Part shown: piece by piece, positions 11,860-22,660 of the stretch
How positions within the stretch are numbered: the stretch's first letter is position 1
Layout: every line of letters starts with the position of its first letter
From: Saccharina japonica
Taxonomy: Eukaryota > Sar > Phaeophyceae > Laminariales > Laminariaceae
DNA: 64,000 nucleotides
Assembly (NCBI GenBank): GCA_008828725.1
Contig: MEHQ01001083.1
Span: forward strand, 229,606-293,605
Direction: 5' to 3'
Position numbers and translations under genes: made by a program
The notes under the pieces: model-generated
The model's input: the letters and a program-made list of their open reading frames with translations, nothing else
Databases searched by the model: none
Told to the model about the DNA's origin: nothing

Positions 11860-14800
11860 ATGCTTAGGACAGGCATCGCCGCGCTCTGCGCCGTGGCGTC
11901 GTGCCATGCGTTCCACGTGCCGATTGCCTCGACATCCACATCCAGCTGGCGGTCTGTGACGCGACAGCAGGACTCATTCGATAAGCAAGCCCTGTGCCAC
12001 AGAAGGCCCCGCAACTCGCTTAGCATGGCAGCCGCGGATGGAGTTGCCACAGCACAAGTTGACGAGAACGCTGCAACGTCGGCGGGGGCAGAAGCTGCTG
12101 CTGGTGCTGCTGCGAAGGAGGGCGAGGGAGATCCGGTTGTCGCTGGTGCTGTCGATGGGGACAAAAAAATGAGCAAATCTACGACCAAGGTGCGTAAGTA
12201 AAGTACGCTCCAGACCAGCGCAGTGACATGTGATACCAGGTGATAGCAGTTATCAAGCTGGCTGTGGGTGTGTGCAGTGTGCGCTGCTGCCAAAAGAAGG
12301 CTCGCACGCGCTGTGTGCAGTGCTCGGGGGTATCACACTGTCTTCCACCGGCTGATGCTTGGGATGGCTTGTCCCGCACGCTGGTGTGTTCACTAGTTTC
12401 TCGCCTTTTTGAGCAATTTGGCCTTTATTTTCGTTGACTCGAAGTACAGAGTAGGCCTCGCGCCTATCGTGGGGACTTTTTTTGGAGGGTCACAGCCCAC
12501 AGGCCTCGCACCGCACGTATCGTACGTAGACCATCTACTATCTACTCGTACTGCTGCGTTGTAGTTCCTCGCCTTCCGTTGTGAGAGCTTGTGCAGGACC
12601 TCCATAGTACAGATCCAACCCAGGAAGCATGCGCTATTTCATAGACCATGCAGATTATTCGGCTCCCACCCGGCAACATGAGCTAGATCACACAGATCAT
12701 ACAGATCAGGAATAGATCTGCCCTGAAACATGTACCTGGTACGTACTGTAGATCAAGTGGAAATCGATGATCTGTCCCGAGATTTGAAAGTGTGATACAT
12801 CAGATACACCAGACAGATCCGCTCGGTAGCTGAGAGCTACGTACTACCTGGTACATTTTGGGGTAGAATAAACAATACCTGATCGGTAATAGCCATACAG
12901 CAGTATACTGGTATCAGCTGCCACATGTTTGCCGGTTATGAGCTACATACTGCTGTAGATAGCTTATCTATGCTTGTTTGCAAGGGGTAAGCTATGGATA
13001 TAGCTTTTCTGTACATATTTCCAGCGGGTGAGCTGTAAGAGCTACGTACACGAGCTATGATACCAGGTGTGAGTTATTTCACGTGCTCGCCCGAGGTGAA
13101 CTACCCGTATGGTAGATAACTCCTTCTGCACACAACTCCGCAATACGTGAGCTATAACCTGTAAGAGCAATATGAGCTATTAATAGCTCATGTAGCTCTT
13201 ATGGACACCTCTGCTCGTATGGGAGCTAGCTCCACAGAAGACCTACAGCAGCACCTCCTCTAACAATGAGATCGGAGATTCGGGGGGTTCATCTTCAGTA
13301 TAGAGTCTACTACTGCTGTAGCTGTGATTCTGCTGCTGTCATAGATTAACTTACGGGGGCACAAACAGCCGACAGCTTGAGCTTCTACACCAAATAGCTG
13401 CCAAACACACCACGACACCCACCAACACGATCGCTGGGGGCAGCAGCTATATACGTATTAATAGTGGCACTATGAATACCTCCGTATATTATGTCAGCAG
13501 CGACCAGCGACATGTGGGGTTGGGCTTATTGCTGGGTGTGAGCTAGATCATACCTGGTACAGCTCTTCTTGTACACATATCTACGTTTTCCCGAGGCCGA
13601 ACTATATGAGCTACAGCAGTACGCCATCTATTTCCACGTGTTTTTTTGGGTGTGAACTATACGAGCTGTCCGAGCTACTATTAATATTATTAGATGGGAG
13701 CTACACTTGGTACCAGGTACCTGGTATGAGCTTTTTGATCTACACGTTTTTTTCGGGGGTGAGCTATATACGCATGGGAGAAATCTCTCCTTCTGAACTC
13801 CTACCTATTTCCTACAGGGACCTGTAAGAGCTACATGAGCTGCCATATATTTGGCGGGTGTGAGCGCTATTCGATAGCTTATCTACACATGTTTGCCGGG
13901 GGTGAGCTATATGGAGATATTAGTAGTTCTTCTGCACGTTCCCCGCGGGTGAGCTACTGTACGTACCGGTGTGAGTCAATATTTGATAGCTCTACACATG
14001 ATTGACAGGGGTGATCTATGGGAGATAAATGGGCTAACCCGTGAGCTATTTGGTGTGTGAAAACTTTCCATTCCGTGCTATGTCAAATCGACTCACAGCA
14101 GATCGGCTCACAGCAGACTACCGATGCTCTCCGTCATACCTCGACTGGTAACTCAAACCAGAACGAGCGAACTAGTAGTTACTCATCCCGGGCGAAGTGT
14201 GGATAAATCTTTGCAACGAGTCTACGAGTGCGAACGCTGAATACTTGCAGACGCAACCTTAACCATTGGTATTAAACGAGTACCACATGTACTGCTCTCC
14301 CGATGCACTCCGGCTATTGTACCTGTACACGTACACGCGGGTTCGTGCATACCTGGTAGGTATATACGAGGTTTCATACTGGAACCACGGTGGTATATTC
14401 TCGTTGTGTGTGCTAAATGGGAGTGTAAGGCCGCGGTTCGGTTGATGACTTGCCTTGAGTACGTACCGAGTGTTTTGGGTTCTACACCAACACAGCTCTC
14501 TCACGAGGTGGGTACGTACGTAGCACTTGGGACCCTGACGGGATGGGATGGCTTGGGTGCTTCCAGCAAGACCCTGTATTCGCAAGACGGCGCACCCTAT
14601 CAGCATCACGTATGTATAGAATGTCCACCACATATAGGGACAGTATATCGATACCAGGTACTGAAGTATATAGTCTACCCATGCACGCCTCGGATACATC
14701 ATCTACAGATAGATCAGATAGATGATGATCTAGATCATGTAGATCATTTCGATTATCTCAACTGCCGTTGTGAGAGGGTGAGCAGGATTCTCATAGTACA

Positions 14801-17800
14801 GGTTCAACCCAGGAAACATGTGGCAGATATCATGCAGATTACATGGGCCCTACCGCCAACATGTGCTAGATCATAGGTCATACACACCAGGAATATATCT
14901 GTCTTGAAATATCTGGGTTGTGAAGTTGGAATGCTCTATATTATCTTTCCAAGGTGTGTAATCCATGCATGCATGAAGTGTGTCGATCGACGAAGTAATG
15001 GGCGTTTGTTAAGTATTTCCGGAGGTTTCAAGGGCGCCTGGTGTGGTTGGCGGTGCGATCCGAACATACAATCGCAGTGTCCCAAAGGCATGCGCCTTAC
15101 GTATTCGTCATTGATACTGCTGTACAGAGCACGCATCGATACAGAAACAGAAGACACGCCTCCCCAAGATGCGATGAAACACTGCGAGTTTATGACCTTG
15201 GGTTTAAACAGTTAGACTACCTGGTATATACACCTGTGACCAACTGGTAAGATTAAGTACTGCCTGGACCTCGAATCAACTTAACCCATTCAGGACTGCA
15301 GTCCCGATGGGGGGACAAAACACTTGGAATTAGACTGAAATATCTATTTCTAGGCAGTGCTCAAGCTGCGGCTCTCAGTCGGCGCGTACGAGAGGAGTGA
15401 CTCCGGGAAGGACGACCCAGAGGCAGTGCCGTGCGTGTGTTTTCTTGATACGACAAGCGTGGCGCTTCTGTGTACATCGCCAGGTTTTCGTTCCAAGGTG
15501 CCGGTTTATGCGCCGGAAGGGTGGCTATCCTCGAAGCCGGGGAGGCAGCGAGCGCTACTTTACGGCACCAACATGGATCAACATCTTAAAATAGGTTTTA
15601 TACCTGGTAATCTGCATACGCCATGCATGTGCAAGTTACTCCAGTTTAACGCCTAGAACAATTACCCCACCAGCAGTGACCGATGTGCGCTACTCCCCTC
15701 GGCGAAAACACAAACGCCATGCACTGACATGAGTACACCCCCCATTCCCTCCCTTTCTTCCCGTCCTTCTCTGGCCGGGAGCGCAGAGATTGAAGCGAGT
15801 CTGGTCCCCTAAAGAGCAGGAGTACCTCGACAAGGTGTCGAACGCACCTACCATATTCAAGCGCGTAGCGGACGCCGAGTTCTTCCCGTCCATCGGGTGA
15901 GTCTTCCCTTTCCCTTTCTATTTTCCCTTGCCAGTTTCCCTTTCCCTTCGCCTTTCCCTTTCCCTTCCCCTTCCCCTTCCTGTTTTCCCTCTCCTTTCCC
16001 CTGTCCCTTTCCCGTTTCCGTTCATCTTTCCCTTTACATTGAGAAGTAGCGCAGTCGTAGCGAGGGGTACTTGAACCTTGACCCAGTTTGACGATATGGT
16101 TGAAACATCGTTGACCTTACAAAAGCCTACCCCTAACCCCGACCGCCTGGGAATTTTCTGGAAATTTTCTCGGAATGAAGACTTCGAGATAGTGGGGGAG
16201 TTAGTGCGGACTGTCAACACACTACTGATTGTAGGGCAGAACAAATTGGGACAGCGCTTATACAAGTTTGTCAGCGTTGCCCACCACCATTGTAAGTACT
16301 GTGCTTTGTGGGGTTTGTACCTGGGGTTGGAGGGGGGAGGGGGGGGAGGGGGGGGCAGCGCATTGCTTATCGTTAGGCCACTCCGCCTTGGCACACTGTT
16401 TTAGTAAGTTCGGTACGGGCATTCCTGTTGGTGGTGCCGCCCGCCCAGGAAGGAGTTCTGATAAGTCCATCTGACCCTACAACGCTAACCTTAACCTTTT
16501 CCCTCACCTTAACCCGAACCTTACTTAAAACTTGAACTTATTTCAACCTAGCCTTTACCCGACCTTAACCCTACCCCTATATCTAGCCTTAACCCTAGAC
16601 TTCACCCTAACATTTACCCCAAAATTACCCCAACCCTAACCGTTACCCTACCCTAACCATAACCCTACCCCTACCCTATCACTAACCCTAACCCTACCCT
16701 ATCCATACCCCCAACCCTACCCTATCCATAACCCTCACCCTAACCGTTACCCTACCCTAACCATAACCCTACCCTAGCCCTATCCTAACCATAACCCTAT
16801 CCCTAACCCTACCCTAACCATAACCCTATCCCGAAACTACAGGTACGACAGCTCGTTCCCGTCCGTGGAAGAATCGCTGGCGGTGAAGCACACCGGCGAC
16901 AGCATGGCCAGCAACGGGGAGGGCAAGGAGGAGATTCTCATGCGCGTCGTGATCGTGGGGGGGGGGGAGGAGGAAGGGCAGTTCGTCAAGAACTTGTCAG
17001 AGAAAGGGGCGGGAACGCTGGTGGACGGTCTGTACGTCCTGTGGGACCCGAGGCGAGTGGAGGGGGTGAATTGGGGGGGGGGTGGGGGGGAGAGAGTTGC
17101 GTCTTGCGTGCACTGACCTGTTGGGACGTTAGACGTGCGTCGCCGGGTGCATGGCCCATTGCTATCCCAATAGATACCCGATGATAGCAATTTCTTCGAA
17201 CAGGACGCAGGGGTGGACGAGGGGGGGTATGGGGGGGGGGGAAGTGCGATGCGCCCAACGTTATCTGTCGGTTGGTCTGGCTGTAGTGCGCATCGAAATA
17301 CAAGGGTGTATTGGACATCCTTAGCTCTTGCGTTTTCCTGTTTCTCTTCGCTGCAGCCTATGGTATTGCGGCGCAAGGGGGGTTTCGATTGTGCTCGGGT
17401 TCTCGTGAGGCGGTGCGAACACCCGCTATGCCCTCAGCTTCTATATAGCAATCCGCGGGCGGTAAAACATAGTGCATACGCCCCCGCCTTGAGGTCGCTC
17501 GAGACGCTTCCGAGATTCGTAACCGAAAACGAAATCGAAACCGAAACTGACACCGGAACCGAAACTTAAAACCAAAATCGAAACCGAAACTGAAACTGAT
17601 ACCGAAATCGAAACCGGAGCCGAAACCGAAACCAATATCGAAACCGAAACCGAATCCGTGACAGGTGCTGCTGCGGCAGAAACGTGGACGGCCGTGCCCA
17701 AGCTTAACGAAATACGTAAAATTCCGTCTCGTTTTTTTTTTCGTCTACAGCAGTATATGGTAGCTGTTGATACGCGTGACACGAACATGAAACCACACAT

Positions 17801-18334
17801 GTACCGTGCGCCAACATGTGGTATTTTCTTTCTTGCAGCGAGGGTGCCTTGTCAGACACAGTGGCTGCAGTGGACTTCATGAACGTCCATGAACTTGGGA
17901 GGGTCAAGACCAGGGACCCGAAGAAGGTGGCGCAGCACGCGGGTTTCTTGGGGGCAAACATGCTGGTGGCCGTCACGCCGCAGGTGAGGGCGTCGGACAC
18001 CGCGGTGCTCGTTTTTGTTGTTGATGTGTTTGTTTAATTTAGGTTGGTTTGGTTTGGTTTGAATTGGTTGGTTGGTTGGTTGGCACGTTGGTTGGTTGGT
18101 TTATTGAGTGGTTGAGCGATGGATTGGTCAATTGATGGATTATTTGGTTGACTGGTTATATAGCTGTTGGGATGGTTGCTTGGCTGGTGGATTCATTGGT
18201 TGAATGGTTGATTGGTCACTTGGTTGATTCATTGGTTGATTGATTGATCGATTGATTGCTTGATTGCTTGATGGATTGATAGATTGATTGGTTAATTGAT
18301 GAATTGGTTGCTCAATTGATTGATTGATTGGTTG

Positions 18335-18374
<40 letters not shown>

Positions 18375-19314
18375 CTGATTATCTCCGAAGGGCCGTATAC
18401 TGATCATCACCATGCCAACAGAACACCCATCCGCCTTTATGAGTATATCGCACGAATCTTCGTTTTCAACGGTGAAAACTGGAACGTAACGATATCAGCT
18501 TTTCAGAGACGATTACAGTTAGGGAGGACGCTACCGAGTGCACTCTCTTAACTCTTACGAGTCGTGCGATTATGCCTTTTTTTATACACTTGGTAAGTTA
18601 ATACACTGTAAGATGTTGATATCGGTGTTCAGGGCCAGCACTTTTCCGACCAGGCTTGGAGGACTCTCTCCTTGCTTTCTTCCTACGAAATAATATTGCC
18701 TGCCTTCGGTGTATGTGGCAGGCTACCGCTTTCACTACATTTTCAATATATCCGGAGATAAAGCGTTTCCGGAAATTGATTGATTGATTGGTTGATTGAT
18801 TGATTGATTGATTGGTTGCTTGATTGATTCATGTATCCGGTTCTCTTCTCAACGATTCTGTTTCGGCGCAGCGGTTGTAATTTTCACGATACGCATCAGA
18901 TCAAAAACGCTCCAGAATCCCATGAAGATGTCATGTTATCGACGCCCTTCAGCAACTCCGCTAATGGCCTAGTGGCGTTGCCCACTTCATATCTTGAGTT
19001 GCGCCTTCCGTTTATAATGTCTACCTGCAATTTGGTGGGCTTAGAGAAACGCCCTCCGACCCCCCCCTCCCGCCCACCCCCCTACCCCCCGCCGCCCCCC
19101 GCCATCCCGCTCCCGGCCCCCCTCGTCTTTGCTATTGCTCTGGTGTTTTGCGAAGTCTTCGTACGGGGCTGACTATATCCCGAAGCTCAAGAAGGAGGCG
19201 CTGGAGCAGGGGTTAACGTTCGTGGGTCCCGGGCTCGCTGCCGAGGTTGCTAAGGGGGAGATGGCAGCATTCGCTAAGCTAGTCCAGGACACGAGGGAAG
19301 CTTTGGAGGAATGA
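11860..19314 (+). CDS. Unrecognised protein with probable plastid-targeting presequence (6 exons)
   Basis: I do not recognise the family. Proposed exons: 11860-12189, 15354-15425 (or to 15434), 15787-15896, 16843-17040, 17839-17983 and 19156-19314. The stop is TGA at 19312-19314, all phases are consistent, and the product is about 340 residues. Exon 1 begins with a hydrophobic leader (MLRTGIAALCAVASCHAFHV). Its SCHAF motif resembles the ASAFAP cleavage motif of heterokont bipartite plastid presequences. A Ser/Ala-rich stretch follows. The mature part is soluble-looking, with VWSPKEQEYLDKV, FFPSIGYDSSFPSVEES, VAAVDFMNVHELGRVK and a helical C-terminus ending AKLVQDTREALEE. Exon 4 contains a G11 run (after ATCGT), so a homopolymer error there would change its frame. 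The exon 2 donor is the least certain border. Introns carry telomeric and simple repeats. Confidence 0.75.
12555..12760 (+). repeat. Dispersed AGATCAT-rich repeat, copy 1
   Basis: The core runs through CCGTTGTGAGAG, CAACCCAGGAAGCATG, CAACATGAGCTAGATCA and ATACAGATCAGGAATA to ATCTGCCCTGAAA. Related copies are at 14750-14925 (+), 24120-24345 (-), 52075-52290 (-), and 56760-56840 with its mirror 61695-61775. It lies in intron 1 of the plastid-protein gene. Confidence 0.65.
12950..14060. repeat. Degenerate GAGCTAT-type repeat field
   Basis: Over about 1.1 kb the motifs GTGAGCTAT, AGCTACATGAGCT and CTACACATGTTTGCC with GGGGTGAGC recur at irregular spacing, interspersed with ACCTGGTA. No single period fits. 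It looks like an old, diverged satellite inside intron 1 of the plastid-protein gene. Confidence 0.55.
14750..14925 (+). repeat. Dispersed AGATCAT-rich repeat, copy 2
   Basis: It contains GCCGTTGTGAGAGGGTGAGC, CAACCCAGGAAACATG, CAACATGTGCTAGATCAT and CAGGAATATATCTG in the same order as the copy at 12555-12760, with moderate divergence. It is in the same intron and orientation. Confidence 0.65.
15288..15346 (+). mobile_element. Half-copy of MITE family C
   Basis: TTCAGGACTGCAGTCCCG followed by a GGACAAAACACTT-type segment matches the left half of the fold-back element at 56845-56932. The right inverted end is missing. It abuts the proposed exon 2 acceptor of the plastid-protein gene. Confidence 0.5.
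15902..16035. repeat. Polypyrimidine CCCTTT repeat
   Basis: Iterated TTTCCC/CCCTTTCC runs for about 130 bp immediately after the exon 3 donor (15897). It is a purine-pyrimidine strand-asymmetric tract. Confidence 0.8.
16480..16835. repeat. Interstitial telomere-like CCCTAA repeats
   Basis: About 350 bp of degenerate CCCTAA, CCCTACC and AACCATAACCCTA units lies in intron 3 of the plastid-protein gene and ends just before the exon 4 acceptor at 16841-16842. The unit matches the TTAGGG telomere type on the complementary strand. Confidence 0.8.
17519..17655. repeat. CCGAAA hexanucleotide repeat
   Basis: Degenerate GAAACCGAAA and GAAATCGAAA units run for about 135 bp in intron 4 of the plastid-protein gene. 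Confidence 0.8.
18038..18372. repeat. TTGG/TTGA tetranucleotide repeat
   Basis: A run of GGTT units passes into GATT units, ending in eight or more perfect GATT copies. A shorter second block of the same repeat is at 18776-18830. Both are in intron 5 of the plastid-protein gene. Confidence 0.85.
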
Positions 19315-19337
19315 GCGGTTTTCCCAAGAGAAGGATT

Positions 19338-19565
19338 TTTTATTTGCCCGCAGTTTTTGCCTATTGTTCAATGATTTTGGAAGGAAATTTCTGATTCGTG
19401 GAGAGAAGAAGAGTGCTTGTTTTGCTGCCAGCAGCTTTTTACTATCAGTCCATGTTTTTGAAAGCAAATTTCCGAGTGGTGGAGAGAACAAGGGGGTTTG
19501 CTTGCTGCCCGCAGTTTGCCTATTGGTCAATATTTTTGAAAGGAATTTTCTGACTGGTGGAAAGT
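19338..19565. repeat. Degenerate tandem repeat in the 3' flank, about 75-bp unit, 3 copies
   Basis: Each unit contains a variant of TGCCTATTGGTCAAT, then TTTTGGAAGGAAATTT and GGTGGAGAGAA, and a GCTTGTTTTGCTGCC-type end. The array begins about 25 bp after the stop codon of the plastid-protein gene and would lie in its 3' UTR. Confidence 0.6.
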
Positions 19566-22500
19566 TGCTGGTTGGCCGGTGTCGCCATCCAGGGTCTCCA
19601 TGTTGTTTGTTTTAAGGAAAACAGCGGGCAGGAAATTGAATACCCTTCTCTTGTGGGAATGTTTGTTTGAGGCGTTGGGATTGGTGAGGTACAGGCGATG
19701 AATCCACCGTATAATACGCACTATAGGGCCCTCCCTCGTCAGGCTTCCGATTGAGGACAACCGGAAGGTTTTCAAGTGTAGGCACTTCGCGCGGCCTACA
19801 TAGGCGTGGCTGATGGATAGCCCACTGAGATGTCACTGCTGTTGTGCAAGTGTTTTGTTTTATATATTTTCCGGTCCCGGCTATTATTAGATAGTATCAC
19901 AAAAAGTTGGGAGTGAAAGCGAAGGAGGTGGCGCGCTGGTTCCGTTCAAGATCATTGCTCGACGCAGGGCTCTCGTCCTTACGGATAAAGCATACCAGTA
20001 CCTGGTATATTTGCCGTTTTATGCGTGCATTACTTGTTATGTTGGCGTGCCCAGCCCCGTTATTCAACAGAGGTAGCATATATAAATCGACTCTTTGACG
20101 CCAGTGTTTGGGCCAAAGCTATTTCCAAAACAAGCGCTGGGCGTATGTAGGATTCTTGAAATGACGGGAGAACAGACGCGCACACGAACCATACCATCGC
20201 AGTGCGTGGAAGAAAACTCGGGTATATTTTCGGAACAGCTTTGAAAATTAAAGCCGGAAAGGCGACGTGCATGACTTGTATGATTTTCCGCTGTTGAGCG
20301 TATCGAAGCAACAAACGGCGAGTGGCGATGTTGCTTTGTCTGTACCGGGTATCCTCTACTTCCCGCTACGACAAGAACGTGTGACGTTCCAGATTTGCTT
20401 TGCGGCTATATTCTCGTGTATAGGGAGAGATTGTGGTTTTACCATAATTTTTTCCCGTATATAACCACGAAGAGAGGGGGAACTTTCATTATACCTGTTA
20501 AGTATTTTTGATGTCCTCAACAACTTTACGTATTGCCAAAGACCGCTCGATTATGTTTGCCATTTTTCAAGCGAACGCCGTTCGCTGGGTGCTGTGGCAT
20601 GCCACGCGGCTACTCTACCTGGGCAACACCGACGTTACTCCGACCACTTTCTGCCGAAATCTGTTTTTTTTTTTTCTCGTTGATCCAATCACTGGCGTTA
20701 ATATACTCGTAACTTTTCAATGCGTGCAATTTTGTGGTCGGGTGATAAATGGACCTCCTCCGCCGGTCTGCCTATGTATACATGCACGATCCCGAAACAA
20801 GAGCAAGACCCGGCAAGGCGAAGCTTTGGGAAGCCACTATTTGCGATTATTTGTGATCGCCCCCCATGTACTATAACTAGGATATTAAGGCCGAGAAGAG
20901 GCCTTGACGCGCCCACAAAGACCAGACTCCTCGTGTTGTGCGAGTATGCCTTTTGTAGAAAGCAAGCATCCCGCGTTTCGATTGCCTGTGAAACCGGTAT
21001 GTGTATAAACCACCTGTCTGCACAATGAAACGGGATGCCCCAAAACCTTGTAATGACGTCACCACATATAAAGCGTTCGTTAACAAGCCCCTCAAAGCAT
21101 CCACCACAAGGTTAGCACCTACCGCACGAAGTGCTGCTCAATCTGAGTGACCTCGGAGCCTATCTACATCATTAATAGTAGTATGCCCCTCGTGTTCTCC
21201 TGAACATGCGAGCGAGATCCTGCTCGCGAAGAGAGTCCGTTGTCGTTACATCGTTTTACGCCGGGGTGTACGCACACTTACTTGGATGCGAGACGGCCGA
21301 TACTTTTGTTGGGTTTCGAGTTTGTTTGGTTCGTAACGGACGCACGTCGCAGCAGAGACGCTTGCGTCACGCCCGCCGGGAAGTGGTTCATTGCAAGCCG
21401 CAGGGAATGTCGCATATATATGGCGGGGGCTGCAGGTAGGGTTATACTCGTCGGTTGGAAGGAAGCTCGGCTGTAAACCTGAAAAGTACACTACAGTCCC
21501 GTGGGGTAGAAAAACCGGCAGCTCGTGGGAATCCGTGCTCGTGGGCTGTGGAGGGGCTATACAGTCGGCTCGTCTGTTCAGCCATTCTTGCCTGGAATGT
21601 ATATATATGTGCTTTCTTTATTGCAATTTCGGTCTTCGCGGTTTGAGTCAATCGAAAATACTCTGACCCGGGATCAAAAGTGAAAAGCCGCCCCATCTCC
21701 CCCGGCTGGCTGTGGTGTGCCCTCCTCGTTGACTGCCCTCAACGCTCTTCTATGTGCGTCGGCACTTGCTTACACTGGCACTGGGCTGCTCGGCTCGGTT
21801 CTCTTTTGTTGCCATTTACCAAAAAACATACAGAATGGATGGAACACGCTTGGAACACGCGGCAAGCTACCAAACAAACAAAACCGTTACGTACACACTC
21901 CCTCCTTGTGCGCCTCGTGTTCGTTTCGTCGGCGTTATCGCGCCTCCTGGTCGGCACCTCGCTCGGCTACGCCCAGTTTCTTATCCCTGTCGCGTTTTCT
22001 GACTGCCTGTGCTTCGCCGCCTGTCAGTACCGCTTGCCTCTCAACCTACTGCGGGTATGCATGGATACGCCGGTGCTGGCATCCGAGGGTTGTATCTTCG
22101 TCTGATATCTTTACCGGCCTTTTTATTTCACAACTGCTGTACGTAGCTGTACTTTTGCTGTTTCACTCTGCACGTTTATTTTTGAGCGCTCTACGTAGAA
22201 GTCTAGAGATCTGCGTACGATGTAGGGACATTTCATATCCAGTATCGAGTCTCTGTGCTGCTGTAGTCCAGTGGCTGTGGTCATCATGCAGCTCTTGTGG
22301 AGAGGTGTCCATTCGCACGACCATACGACCATGATCCAGCCCCCATGGCAAGATCGCAACGCGCAACCAACAAAAATGGGGGAAACTTCTTCAAGAATTT
22401 TCTTCGGCTACGTACAGCATACGTACCCGCTCCAAAAAAGCCGTCCCAATGATGTCGAACGTAGATTTTTTGTGTTGCGATTGGATTTGTTCCATACAAC

Positions 22501-22660
22501 TAAAGGTCGTAGCTAAAGAGGGTGCCCCTGCGGCGGAGCTCACTGCTGTCGTCAAGGTCGGCCACACAACTTACCAATGTAAGCTTCACTAGGTAGCCCT
22601 GTCAAAGCACGTCATATATATCTTGATCTCTGTCGAAAGACAGCAGGAAAGGGTGAGAGC
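19566..22660. other. Stretch without a supported gene
   Basis: Open frames here lack domain motifs and credible splice structure. The only recognisable item is one copy of a dispersed repeat of about 75 bp (20858-20932). Confidence 0.5.
20858..20932 (+). repeat. Dispersed repeat family D, copy 1
   Basis: A C-run, then TAACTAGGATATTAAGGCC, AAGAGGCCTTGACG and CCCACAAAGACCAGACTCC. The same order occurs at 29758-29835 and 47946-48016. The GGCC...GGCC core is partly palindromic. Confidence 0.65.
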
